From NCBI GenBank assembly GCA_031772625.1, contig CM062820.1:1077625369-1077689368 (forward strand): 64,000 nucleotides of DNA, written 5' to 3'. The DNA comes from Pinus tabuliformis. Lineage: Eukaryota > Streptophyta > Pinopsida > Pinales > Pinaceae. Shown piece by piece: positions 1 through 10,330 of the stretch. Numbering within the stretch: the stretch's first letter is position 1; each line of letters opens with the position of its first letter. Below the pieces are notes generated by a model. The model made no database searches and was not told where the DNA came from. It saw only the letters and a program-made list of their open reading frames with translations. Position numbers and translations under genes: made by a program.

Positions 1-499
1 GGGTGAAGGTATTGCACTGGATGAGGCATTAACTGGATGGTGAATTCTCTGAATGACTTCGCTTGAACATATTGGTGACACTGAGATGGATTGGTAGCAT
101 TAACCCCAAAAATGGATGGTGTGGAGGACCAATGGTGATATGAACGATGAATGGAATAACGCAACCCAACTTAATCATGTCGATGGACTGAAAGTGTCAT
201 GTTCAAGAGCAACCCGCTACCAGTAAAATTCTTTAAGTTTTCTTCCCTTTTTCCCCAGTCATTGCTGACCAGTACCTCTTTATTTTGTCAAGCTTGAGGA
301 GGATAACATATGCTTGTTCAATAATTTTCCCTTCGGGAAAACCTGTCGCTATGTATTAGCAAGCCTAGTGATAGTGAAACTCATTCTTGTATGGGTGGAC
401 AAGTTTGTTGCTATTGTTTTAACGAGTTTAAGGACAAGGTTAACTCGGTCCTTTTCATGTTTAGAGAGTTTGAAAAGGGACGAAAAGAAACTCCTGTAG

Positions 500-705
500 T
501 TCTTTTTCGTAGCATAATCCCTTAAGTCTGAAAAAGGATAAGATAATATGAAAGGGATGATTTTTCGATAACTTTAGCGAGCCAAAAAGACAAGCGCTCG
601 AACTTTTTCGTGAGATAATCCCTTAGGTCCGAAAAAGATTAAAATATACAGGAGGGATGGCACTTCCAATCACTCTAGTGAGGTGGAAAGGCCAATAGCT
701 CGACA
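500..705 (-). repeat. Imperfect tandem repeat, period about 105 bp, in the 3' end of element E
   Basis: Two diverged units share blocks such as CTTTTTCGT, ATAATCCCTTA and TCCGAAAAAG or TCTGAAAAAG, at about 500-600 and 605-705. They lie in the non-coding 3' region of element E. I see no gene between 1 and 1,490 apart from these repeats. Confidence 0.55.
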
Positions 706-991
706 ATCATTTCATAATTAATGAGTCTAAAAAGAGTTTAAAGGAGACTCGCTTTTGAGGAATGAGTGGTGTTTAGGGTAGCAACTAGTTTCGGGTAAGC
801 TTGGAACTTCTCAAAACATGGTGATGTGAAGAGGGTGGCTAACAAGACCACTCATTGCAGCTGTTCCTCAAAAAGGTAAACAATCAAGTGGAAGCGTATG
901 ATCGACCAAAAGAATGGAGGTGATGGCAGGAACACAACCAAGGCTCAAAAGGTTGATATTATGGCAATCACAAAGGTTATTTACCGAAGGT

Positions 992-1080
992 GGGTTCATT
1001 TTTTAACGAGCTTGAACTCTGGGGGAACATATGCTCAGTGGCGGGTTTATTTTTTAACGAGCTTGAACCTTGCGGAAACA
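992..1080 (-). repeat. Tandem repeat, period 54 bp, two copies
   Basis: The block ending in TTTTTTAACGAGCTTGAAC occurs at about 992 and again at 1,046, each followed by a related GGAACAT or GGAAACAT stretch. It is part of the 3' non-coding region of element E. The short open frames here are products of the duplication and not genes. Confidence 0.65.
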
Positions 1081-1495
1081 TTTCTCATTACAGTGGTCAA
1101 AGATGTTCAATTCACCCTTTAACACATTATATTCTTTCATCGGCCATTCAACTTGCTCAATTGCTCCATCAAATTGATTAGAAACACATATATATGCTCG
1201 AAAAATGAATTAAAAACTAACATTTTACTTGAAGTACGTGAATAGTAAAATAAAAAGTAGTTTTTCCTCTCATTTTCATCATTTCATTTCAAATTTGGGA
1301 TTTTGGAGCTTTGGAATGGTTTTCCACCTCAAATTTCACCAGCTGATTTCGGGAGATCCGGTGGACTATTCTCTGCGCCGTCAGGACCAGGTAGGACCTA
1401 ACCCTGAGCTCTTCATTTTCATTCCATCTTTTCTTGATTTTGAGCAAGTTTTCCCTACTTTCTGGGCCCCTGGGATTTGAAGAAATAGTTCTCCA

Positions 1496-1596
1496 CCCAT
1501 CACACCTAGCCTATATCGAAAGGTGCGATGCATACTGAGTTGTACACTAGCCAGTCAGTATGCATCTCACCTTGCTCAAAGGCAGGGTGTGATGGG
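1496..1596. repeat. Nested inverted repeat (double palindrome), about 100 bp
   Basis: Outer arms CCCATCACACC (1,496-1,506) and GGTGTGATGGG (1,586-1,596) are perfectly complementary over 11 bp. Inner arms GGTGCGATGCATACTGA (1,522-1,538) and TCAGTATGCATCTCACC (1,555-1,571) match at 16 of 17 positions around a 16 nt loop. It lies at the start of the plus-strand mobile-domain-like region. Related sequence occurs at 11,801-11,865 and, inverted, at 13,007-13,046. Confidence 0.8.
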
Positions 1597-2560
1597 CACA
1601 GAAAGGAAACTTTACACAGTGATTTCTCATGAAATTTTTGCCTATTTTCGCTCAAATTTGGACCCTAATTCATCTTTTGTTTGTGTCTCAGATATTTGTT
1701 GGATCAAGATGGTTGTCACATGGTGTGAACGCAAACATGAAGAAGAGGACATGATTGCCTTACACGATCAGGGCATAGTTACTGCATTACGAAACTGTGG
1801 CTTGCTCAAATTCTTCCATATGTATAGCATGAGGCAACAAATCAGTTTGTTGCAGTATTTTCTCGATGCTTGGGATCTGATCAACCAGGTATTTTAGATT
1901 AGAGGCAAATCTATTCCATTGATAGTTGAGGATATCTACTTTCTGACGGGGTTGTCGAGGCGTGGTGCCCCTCTTTCACTATCAGGATCCACCCGTGGGA
2001 GTGAATCTGTGAGAGATTATATTCATCAATTTTGTAGAGATGGATCTCAGCCCACCAGATATGGCAAGATCAATATTTGGGATGCCACTGATCGGCCCTT
2101 GAGGACCATTTTATTTACCTTTGCTAGATTGGTTGGCAGTGCGGCTCTTCATTTGGAAAACAGATCTTACATGTAGTACGCCCTGAAATGCCTGGAACCA
2201 AAGGTGTTCAACTGATATGAGGTGGTACTTCCTGTCATAAAAGAACAACTCTCCAAAGTAAAGAATGGAAGATCCAAGAATTTTGGTTACGGTTCCATAT
2301 TGACTGCTTTTGCCTTGGAGAGGATTCCACTGATGTAGCCTGAGTACATTTCACTAGGATTGCCAGCACCAAGGGAACCACAGATGCAGAGATGGGTTGA
2401 TCGTATGGCCAGACATACTAGTCAGTCATAGATTTCCTTCTTTGATGTCTTCTTTGAGTGGTTCAACTGTCAGGAGATGGTTTTTGCAGAGTATCCACAC
2501 GTTGGGATGGATTTCCGAGGCGACCCGAACTTGGCGTTACCAGCTGGCGAGTAGTGGAGT
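1523..2560 (+). pseudogene. Plant-mobile-domain-like coding relic, antisense to element E
   Basis: The plus strand codes for a helical, tryptophan- and leucine-rich protein region containing EDIYFLTGLSRRGAPLSLSG followed by a conserved-looking tail (WDATDRPLRTILFTFARLVG). The EDxxxLTGLxxxGxP pattern resembles the plant mobile domain (PMD), a family known in host proteins such as MAIN/MAIL1 and in several transposon groups. Coding potential continues weakly to about 2,560. It is broken. It lies between the last pol domain of element E and the missing 3' LTR, in the opposite orientation to pol. Some Tat-type elements (from memory, Grande of maize) carry an antisense reading frame in this same place, so it may be an accessory gene of the element rather than a host gene. 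The PMD assignment is by eye and tentative. Confidence 0.45.
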
Positions 2561-3113
2561 GTTATAGGTAAAATGATTCGACCACATTTTTGTTTATCAA
2601 TTTTATAATGTTTTTGTGTTTTTAAATGTTATCAAGACTAATTGAACTCATATGTGTGTGTAGATATTGGGCCAGCGCGACCAGCGGCATGCCCACGGGT
2701 GGAAACTGACGCTCCAACATGAGAGGCTGTAGTGAGGGCCATCCTTCGAGATCTGGACATATCGGAGACCCTGCCAGTGCCGCAAGATCAGATTGAGGGC
2801 CTCACTCTTAATATTTAGGATGTCAGGACCGACGACTTACCCTTGAGGTTACAGTGCCACACTACTGGTGTGCCGAGTCGATGGACCTGACTCTTGCGCA
2901 TGATTGCACAGGCGGTGACATGTTATCATTAGCATCATTAGTATAGGATGCTTTTCTGCATTCATTTTCAGCTTCTGGGTCATGTGACCGATTTTGTCTT
3001 GGACACAAAACCTTTTGTAAAAACCATAAACCATTATATATTTTTGATTTTCGGAGTTTTATTTTGGTTAAGTTATGCAATCCTGATGCAAATGTTAATG
3101 TGAAATGCTTTCT
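2561..3113. other. Non-coding stretch inside element E
   Basis: No gene is seen. The stretch separates the antisense mobile-domain-like region from the second RNase H of element E. Short minus-strand open frames at 2,849-3,080 have no recognisable content. Confidence 0.5.
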
Positions 3114-3500
3114 TTACAAATGCTGCAAATGTCTATCTAACACATAGTTTGCCAATGAATTAGTTAATGTGTTTAAGTTTCTGGAAATATGTTGATATTG
3201 AATGGAATCAAACTGTCTTTCCAAAATCCTGACTCTTAGGAACATGCGATAAATAGCTGGGTTTTGAATGGAATAAATGCCAATAAGCTGTAGAATGACA
3301 AGTTGCGAATCTAGCCTAACAACAAGTCGACGTATGCCATGCGAAATGGCATCAGAGAGAAGCTCAATCAACGCACTATACTCAGCGATGTTGTTCGTTG
3401 ATCGACCAATACATATCCCCCTGAAACTCACTAACTCGCCGCTTGGAGCAAAAATGGCCTATGTTGCAGAAGATAGGTTCTGCATACTACGACTAGCTCT
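3114..3500 (-). pseudogene. Second (plant/archaeal-type) RNase H domain of element E, located after integrase
   Basis: The minus strand codes for a stretch with TNNIAEYSALIELLSDAI, then VVRLDSQLVILQL, and ends with LANYVLDRHLQHL. This is the layout of a cellular-type RNase HI fold: the NxAEYxAL helix, then the second-strand DSxLV motif, and a late helix. Plant Tat elements are known to carry such an additional RNase H beside the usual retroviral-type one. Here it lies downstream of the integrase region in the element's own direction. The copy is part of a broken element. Confidence 0.8.
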
Positions 3501-3659
3501 ATCAACGTACCCAACAAATGATTCCAAAAATTTTGACATCTGCAACAAATGCAAAGTGGATTACCTAACCAAAATGACAACTCTAAAAGAAAAAATGTAA
3601 CAAAAGCATATATACAAGGAGCATACTACACTTAATCAAGCATAGTAACGTTTAAGATA

Positions 3660-4680
3660 CAACCCATTTCGGGGCTGTGACAGTGGAATCCCATCATAGT
3701 CGACTAGCTCGTACGCTCCTTTTGTCAATACCAATTTAACAATGTAGGGGCTCATCCATAATGGTTCGAACTTACCTGCTCCCAGTTTGTCAGAGTTCTA
3801 ATCGTAAAGCAAGACCAGGTCACCTTCTGAGAAGATATGAGGCTTGACATTTTTGTCAAATTATGCCTTCACACGTTTCTTATGTGCCTCGTTAGCCAAT
3901 GCGGCGTCAGGACGGGTTTCATCCAAGTGGATTAGTTCCCTGAAACGGGCCTCTTCTTCCAAAGTTTCGGGAAGCAAATCAATTGCGAGCTTGAGAGATG
4001 AAATTTTGCACTGAATTGGTAAGACAACTTCCAGACCATACACCAACTGAAAGGGCATAAATCCGGTCACATTTCTCACTGAAGTCCTATATGCCCATAG
4101 AGTTGAGTTTAGGATTAAATGTCAATTCCGTTTGTGGACTCCAATCATTCTCTGTAGCATGCGCTTAAGGACTTTGTTGATTGACTCAATTTGTCCTTAG
4201 CCTGTGGATAATATGGAGTAGAACTATTGTGGGACAGTCCTAACTTGGTAGTCAATTCAACCATCATGTGATTGCGAAAGTGTGATCGATGATCTGTGAA
4301 TATAGCCTGTGGAACACCAAATCTAGAGACTACATGATTAAAAAAGAAAAGAGTAGCTGTTTCACCACTGTTGTTTAACGTAGGCATCACCTCGGCCCAT
4401 TTTTTAAAATAGTCGACAGCGACTATAATATACCCATGCCCCCTAGCCAAGGTGGGGTTACATGTCATGAAATCTATGCCCATTTAGCGAATGGTCCAAC
4501 AACAACTACTGGATGCAGTGGTGCAGGTGGTAATCTAGTTTTGTGATCAAAAATCTGACAAGCATGGCAACTTCTGACTGCAATTATGCAATCTTTGAAT
4601 ATAGTGGGCTAGAAGTAACTAGCTCGTAAGATCTTTTGTGCAGTAGCGTAACCAGATAGATGCCCCCTACACGCACTTGA
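3660..4680 (-). pseudogene. Integrase region of element E
   Basis: Minus-strand coding with the integrase core pattern: MGIDFMTCNP and VAVDYFKKWAEVMP (first acidic residue region), FTDHRSHFRN (second), then YYPQAKDKLSQSTKSL (third). Upstream at about 4,500-4,600 is the end of the zinc-binding part (CHACQIFDH-like). Downstream at about 3,860-4,080 is MRNVTGFMPFQLVYGLEVVLPI, typical of the integrase C-terminal part. Integrase joins the cDNA copy to host DNA. This copy is broken. Confidence 0.85.
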
Positions 4681-4797
4681 ATGACAGTCATTCAGGACTT
4701 TTTCAGCCTCCTCATGCGTGAGGCACCTTCGCAGAACTGTATCGACACCACGACAGTAAAGTGTATCACCGACGATCATGTAGTCTTTGGCTTGGTA

Positions 4798-5544
4798 TCA
4801 AATATGATGTTGTTTAGAGTGAGAGGTGTTAGACCTAAAAGTTTGGGTTTGGAGATAGACCAGTATATCTCTGTACCACGGATCTCTTGACGATATCAGA
4901 AACAGAGCCTCATCCACGATTGATGCTTTAGATGTTAAATCATTGGATGACGATGGGAGGTCACAAAGTAACTCCGCAAAGATGGGAGATTTCTTTGATT
5001 TGGATTTGGTGAATTCCAGATCAAACTCTTGCAAAATGGCTATCCATTTGGAATATTTGCCCCCTAGTAATTGACGCAACAAAATGTAGGTCATAGGGTT
5101 GCAATCTGACACAATGGTAGTTTTGCAAAAGAGAATATAGTGTCGAAATTTCTGTGCTGCTTGAACAGCTGCTAAAGCCAACTTTTCAACATAAGAGTAC
5201 TTGCTTTCTGTATCATTATGGTTTCAACTTAAATAATATATGGGATGTTCTATTCCATTGTCTTCTTGCACTAAAACCATAGCGATGGTTGTATCTGCAG
5301 CAGTGAGATACATGTTAAAGTGTTTTTGATAGTCAGGAGCATACATTAATGATGCTTTTATCAAGGAGCCTTTTAAAGCATCAAAGGAAGCTTGCGCAAC
5401 CTGATCCCAGTTGAAGGGTACTTCATTTTTCAAAAGATGCGTATAACCTTTAGCGAGTTCGACATAATGTGGAATGAACCTCCTCAAAAAGTTAGCTTTC
5501 CCTTGGAGTTTCTGAATCTGAAGCAAATTTGAAGGTGGAGGCAT
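4798..5544 (-). pseudogene. Retroviral-type RNase H region of element E
   Basis: The minus strand encodes the connection domain and RNase H that follow RT in Ty3/gypsy pol: LLKNEVPFNWDQVAQASFDALK, then the DAS-like position (here LTAADTTIAMVLVQED), HPIYYLS, and the later RHYILFCKTTIVSDCNPMTYIL block. The order and spacing relative to the RT to the right are normal. The enzyme would degrade the RNA strand during reverse transcription. The copy is broken. Confidence 0.85.
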
Positions 5545-5669
5545 GTCAAGGATTCCTTGAACCTTAAATGGGTTGAGTCAAATTCCGTGCTTAGAAACTA
5601 CGAAACCAAGTAATCGACCAAAACCACACACAACACACACTTGTGTGGATTGAGTCGTATCTTGTAGTG

Positions 5670-6605
5670 TCAGCAATGTAGAAATATGGCTCTCAAATGT
5701 TGCGGATGATCAGTCCGCTTTCGGGAATGAGCCAGTAGATCATTTAGATACGGTAGAACGATGTGTTTGATGTCATGGAAGGCATAGTTCATTTCCCTCT
5801 GAAAATTTTCCCCTGCGTTCTTCAAACTGAAAGGTAGTTTACGATACATTAATTTGCCCCACGGACATATAAATGCAGTCTTCGACTGGTCCTGTGGGTG
5901 GATATTGATTTGGTTGTACCTAGAAAATCCATCCATGAATGAAAAGATTTTGCATCCAGCACATTCATCAATTATCTGGTCGATGAAGGGTGTAGGGTAT
6001 TTGTCTTCTGGACACGCTTGATTTACATCCCTATAATCGATGCACACTCTAATTGTTCCTTGCTTTTTCATCATAGGAACAATATTGGATACCCAATCAG
6101 TTAGAGGAACAGGGTAAATGAAACCAACATGCAAAAGTTTTTCAACTTTTGCCTTAATGGCAGTGGCTTTCTTTGGGTGAACTGGTCGAAGCCGTTGTCG
6201 TACTGGTTTGACATCTGGATACATCTTGATTTCATGTTCAACGATTCTCGAGTCAATGCCTGGCATTTCTTTATATGACCATGCAAAGACATCTCTCAAT
6301 TCGTGAAAGAGAGAGTAGTAAATTTCCAGTTCTGATGAAGAACATGATTTGCCAACATGAGTATTCTCTACAACATTAGGTTTGGTCGAGATATTTATGG
6401 CGATAGTTTCTTCAATATTGGACAGATTTCGCTCAGAATCCACTGTATTTATGGTATTTGATAGAAAATAAAAAACTGAAGGATGATTAAGGTCGCTTGA
6501 ATAATCTTCATTGTTATCTTGAAGGTGGGAACGATGGTGGTAATCTTCCCACCGCATCTCTCCTATCATCATCGATTGGATGATTCCTTCATCTGTAGCA
6601 TGCAT
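5670..6605 (-). pseudogene. Reverse transcriptase region of element E
   Basis: The minus-strand frame contains the RT fingers and palm blocks in order: PVRQRLRPVHPKKATAIKAKV, WVSNIVPMMKKQGTIRVCID, YPTPFIDQIIDECAG, FSFMDGFSRYNQI, KTAFICPWGKLMYRKLPF, LKNAGENFQREM and the metal-binding-site position at LPYLNDLLAHS. The phrases FMDGFSxYNQI and PFxLKNAGxxFQR are typical of the Tat/Ogre lineage. The N-terminal part (HELRDVFAWSYKEMPGID) is the usual lead-in to RT. It is a relic within a broken element. Confidence 0.9.
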
Positions 6606-6721
6606 ACGAGACCAAGGATCGGAAGATGTAGCATACTCTAGAGACCTGTCTATCCAAACACTCGCTGAGTGTTGATTTTGGTTTGCCGCCTAGGCCCAGA
6701 AAATTGATCGCTACAAAGATT

Positions 6722-7447
6722 CTATGGGGCTTGGGGTAACACCTCGTGATGATCCACACTATTAAAATGGTCAGAGTTCTTCTTAATCTTAGACGATGTA
6801 GAAGAGATAATATGATAGGTTTCCATTGTGGCCACTTCTGCCAAATTACTTGTATATGGGAGGGCAAAAGTACCCATTAAGGAAGGGTCTTTTAGGAGAC
6901 CTACCCTGACATTTTGAAGCAATTGAGAACTTCCATGGATCAATGGAATGCTTCCAGTAGCTTGTGAACTATTGGGGAAAAAGGTTAGTTGGTCAACGAT
7001 TGTAATTCCACCTTGGAAGGGAAATGCGATCTTTCTAAAATTTGTAGACACAACAGCAGCCATAGCATAAATCCAGGGCCTTCCCAGTAAGATATTGTAG
7101 TCAAGGTTTCCATCGATGACCTTGACTTTAATTTCTACTGTCTTGCCCCCCAGTTCAACTTGCAAGTTAATTAAGATCCCATACGGTGTGTATGTTCTTC
7201 CATTGAATGATTTTAATGTCGTTGATGATCGTGACAAGGGTGGTGAACCTAATGTTTTCCAGCAACTCATTGACATAATACAGGTAGATGCCCCCTCATC
7301 AATGATTGTTCTATGAACAGTTTTATTGAGGGCTTTTACCTGTATAAGGAAAGCAAGTTGGGCCGGTAACTGAGGTTCATATCCTTTATGGTTAAAGGCC
7401 ACAAGATTAGAATCTGCTCGATCAATCCCACCTATTGCTGATAACAA
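6722..7447 (-). pseudogene. Aspartic protease region of element E
   Basis: The minus strand reads LNKTVHRTIIDEGASTCIMSMSCWKTLG, the retropepsin active-site area where D-S/T-G is normal and this copy reads DEGAS, followed by TYTPYGILINLQVELGGKTVEIKVKVID and YNILLGRPWIYAMAAVVST, the ILGRP-type block near the end of the domain. The protease would process the Gag-Pol polyprotein. It lies between the gag zinc knuckle and RT as expected. Confidence 0.85.
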
Positions 7448-7869
7448 ATCCTACTTTTTGGAGGGGCAATTCTGCAGTACTTCAAGTGTCAACATTGCGG
7501 ATGGTGATTGAGCCAGATTCTCCACTATATTATAATTTTGTGCTACTCGAGCACGAGGATTAAATGTCGATCTATGTACTACTCCCTTTGGCAACTTTAT
7601 AGTTAATTCAGGAATGATGGGTGGAACAACTTCTGGCGAAGTTGTTGTTGAACTACTGGGTTGATCTGTAGCCTTTTTGTTCGACGACTGTGGATTCCCA
7701 TAATCTTTATTCCTTGTCGATATCAAAGCATCATTTTTTTGTTTCGAGATGGATAACATAAGCACTTGGGATGTGGAAGCATGATTGATAGCAACCATAT
7801 TAGTTTCTAGGTTTGGAAACAGATCAGTCAATACTGCTGAGGTAGCTGAAGTCTTTAAAATTTTCACAA

Positions 7870-8923
7870 CCTCAGCTCGATGTGGACAATATTTCGTGAA
7901 ATGCTCATCGTTACATATTAAACATGGATAATGAGGTTTCTTTTGCCCAGCAGGGTTCTAAGAAGATTTTTCAAGAGGTGAATTTTCTTGTTTCTTCTTA
8001 TTATTTTTCCCTTTTTTCTTGCCCCCTAGTTGCTTTGGATTCTTTCCCTTGTCAGATGACACGGCATTAATCTTTGAGGCAAGAGGTTTGTCATTTGCTT
8101 TTTGACTAGAAACTGCAAGGGCTTTACCAGATGGAGCCTTTTCAGTTTGTGTACTTGAGGTACCGATCACGCTGTCACCAACGTGAGAGTCCCTATTCGA
8201 TTTAGGAGGGGGAGGAATGGAAAATTCTGGTCTAGGAGCATCAGGAATTTTGCCGTAGAGTGTGCCAAACTAAGCATAGATTAAATCTAAATATTGAGCA
8301 TGAGTAATGACTTGCTCTTCAGTGACATCTCCTCCCTTTGCCACATCCTCAGTAATAGAAGGCAATAATGACTTAATAAACCACTCAACTAGAAGTTGAT
8401 CAGGAACATACGTCTTTACCATTCAACGACGACGTCGCCACTCATGAATATGATCAGACATATGAGTGACTGTTGTCTGTTTAAACCTGGTAAGGAGTTC
8501 TGTCCTCGTTTCGTACCTTATGGGTAACTGAAAGTGGATTAGAAAAGTGGTGGTAAGGGCATTGAAGTTTTCAAATGAAGCTCTGGGCAATTCAATATAC
8601 CATTTCACTACCGGACCAATGAGTGTTCTCTGAGAAAGGTGAAGCCTAATAAAATCATCATTTAAGGTGTTAGAAAAGCACCACAAATGAAAAGTCATTA
8701 CGTGATTCGATGGATCTTCACCTGGATTTCCATTGAATTTAGGAATATCGAAGGGGAGTTTATGAGGAATCGCTGGCCACCAAGGGGCGTATGCAATTGG
8801 ATCATTCATCAGCCAGTTCAAATCTAGTAATTCGAAAGTTGCTACAAAAGGAAATTGTTGATTCAGGTTTAGTGAAGTATACCTAGGATAAGATGGGATC
8901 ACTTGAGCAGTTGGTCTTTGCAT
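7870..8923 (-). pseudogene. Gag core and zinc-knuckle region of element E
   Basis: From the right, the minus strand has WLMNDPIAYAPWWPAIPHKL, PFDIPKFNGNPGEDPSNHV, then the helical core (RTLIGPVVKWYIELPRASF and TELLTRFKQTTVTHMSDHI), which is the Ty3/gypsy gag capsid-like fold. A lysine-rich linker (7,958-8,170) follows, and near 7,880-7,925 a zinc-knuckle-like C-x2-C-x3-H-x4-C cluster (CLICNDEHFTKYC). The protein would form the particle and bind element RNA. The copy is broken. Confidence 0.85.
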
Positions 8924-10330
8924 ACCAGCATAATGTATTTGATGCTGGAACTTTGATAAGGTTGTTGGACATAGCCATTATAGTATGGTTGTTGATAACC
9001 GTTTGGAAAATGCGGTTGTCCATTACCTACAAAGCCTTGTTGCTCAGGTCCTCCGTAAGTTTGTTGGAATTGTGGTTGTTGATATTGTACCAGCCATGGT
9101 TGTTGGACCATTTGCTATTGCCCAATACTAGATGATTGACCAAGATGTGGAGTGATAGTACCTATTTGAGCCTGAGTCATTTCAGGTAAGAAAGCACTAA
9201 CCTGAGGTTGTGATTAAGTTGTAGAGACAAAAGGTTGTTGTATTGAAACCTGAGAGAATTGAGGTTGACACACAATAGGCATTGCTTGTACTTGTGACAC
9301 AGTCACAATAGTAGGTGTAGTGGGAATACTCGACACAGGTTGGACCGGTTGCATTGAATATACAACCCTTGGTTGTTGAGGCAGTATTGGTACCCAACCG
9401 TTGGCTGTAATTCCAATCTGACCTGAATTTTGTTGTGAACTCTCTTATGGTTGCTCTCCAGGAGGGAAAAATGAAAAAGCATACTGCCCTCCATATGGCG
9501 GTAGTCCAGTGTTCAAAGGATATATCGGTCTTTGAAGACTAGTTTGCCCAAATTGATACTGGCATGCAGGATCAATTTGTTGAGTTTCAACATAAGAAAT
9601 ACCAGATGGGACTCCAGATGAACAAATAGGAATAGACCATGTCATCGAAACAGTCCCTGAGTGGACTCCAGCTAGTGATTGATAACTAGTTGGGATAGAT
9701 GGTATACCAGCAAACATTGTAGGAATGGCAGCAGGAAGCTCTGCCGTAGCTGTATCAGATGACACAGTCCTAGATGTTGATGGTTGCTCAGACATGTTTA
9801 GTCTATCCAAAAGATTTCCTAGCGATTCGACAGGAACTTGCGATGAAGGATGATTAAAAGAACTAACTTCAGGAGTAGAAGGATACAAATGAATCCCAGT
9901 CCCAAAATGTAATGGGGTACTGGATGGAAGATCCTCTACTATCTCTTCTATAGCAATCAGTCCAGGTGGAAGAGGTAGACCATCAGGTCCATAAAATATT
10001 TTTGGAGCCGAAGAATTTATATCTTGTGCAGTGACAGATACTGGAGGGGTGACACCTTTTGAATTCTGGAACTCAACTTCCAGATGTTTAGGTAAGTGAA
10101 ATTCAGTCTCTGGATCAACTCTAGATGGAGTTGTTTCAGGAATAGAAGTGTCTACTGTTACACTAGGATTAGTTCTAATGTCCTCTTGAAACTGCAGAAC
10201 TTCTTCTGTAAAGGCAAATGTACCAGAAATGATTGGAGAAACTGTAGTCTTTGACGATGTTGAAACACAAGTTTCAAATAAACCAGGAGAATTGGACTCA
10301 GTTAAATGAGACCATTTTGCTCATAATGGT
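8924..10330 (-). pseudogene. Proline/glutamine/serine-rich N-terminal gag part of element E
   Basis: The minus strand keeps coding bias upstream of the gag core. Tyr-, Gln- and Pro-rich segments (8,899-9,111) and Ser/Thr/Pro-rich segments (9,445-9,888, with QPSTSRTVSSDTATAELP) look disordered. Element B in this window has a similar low-complexity part ahead of the same gag core, which supports reading it as an extended gag N-terminus. No fold is recognised. Confidence 0.6.

Noticed and set aside
898-1480. Short plus-strand frames near the left edge
   Set aside because: They sit in tandem-repeat, untranslated sequence of element E and carry no domain.
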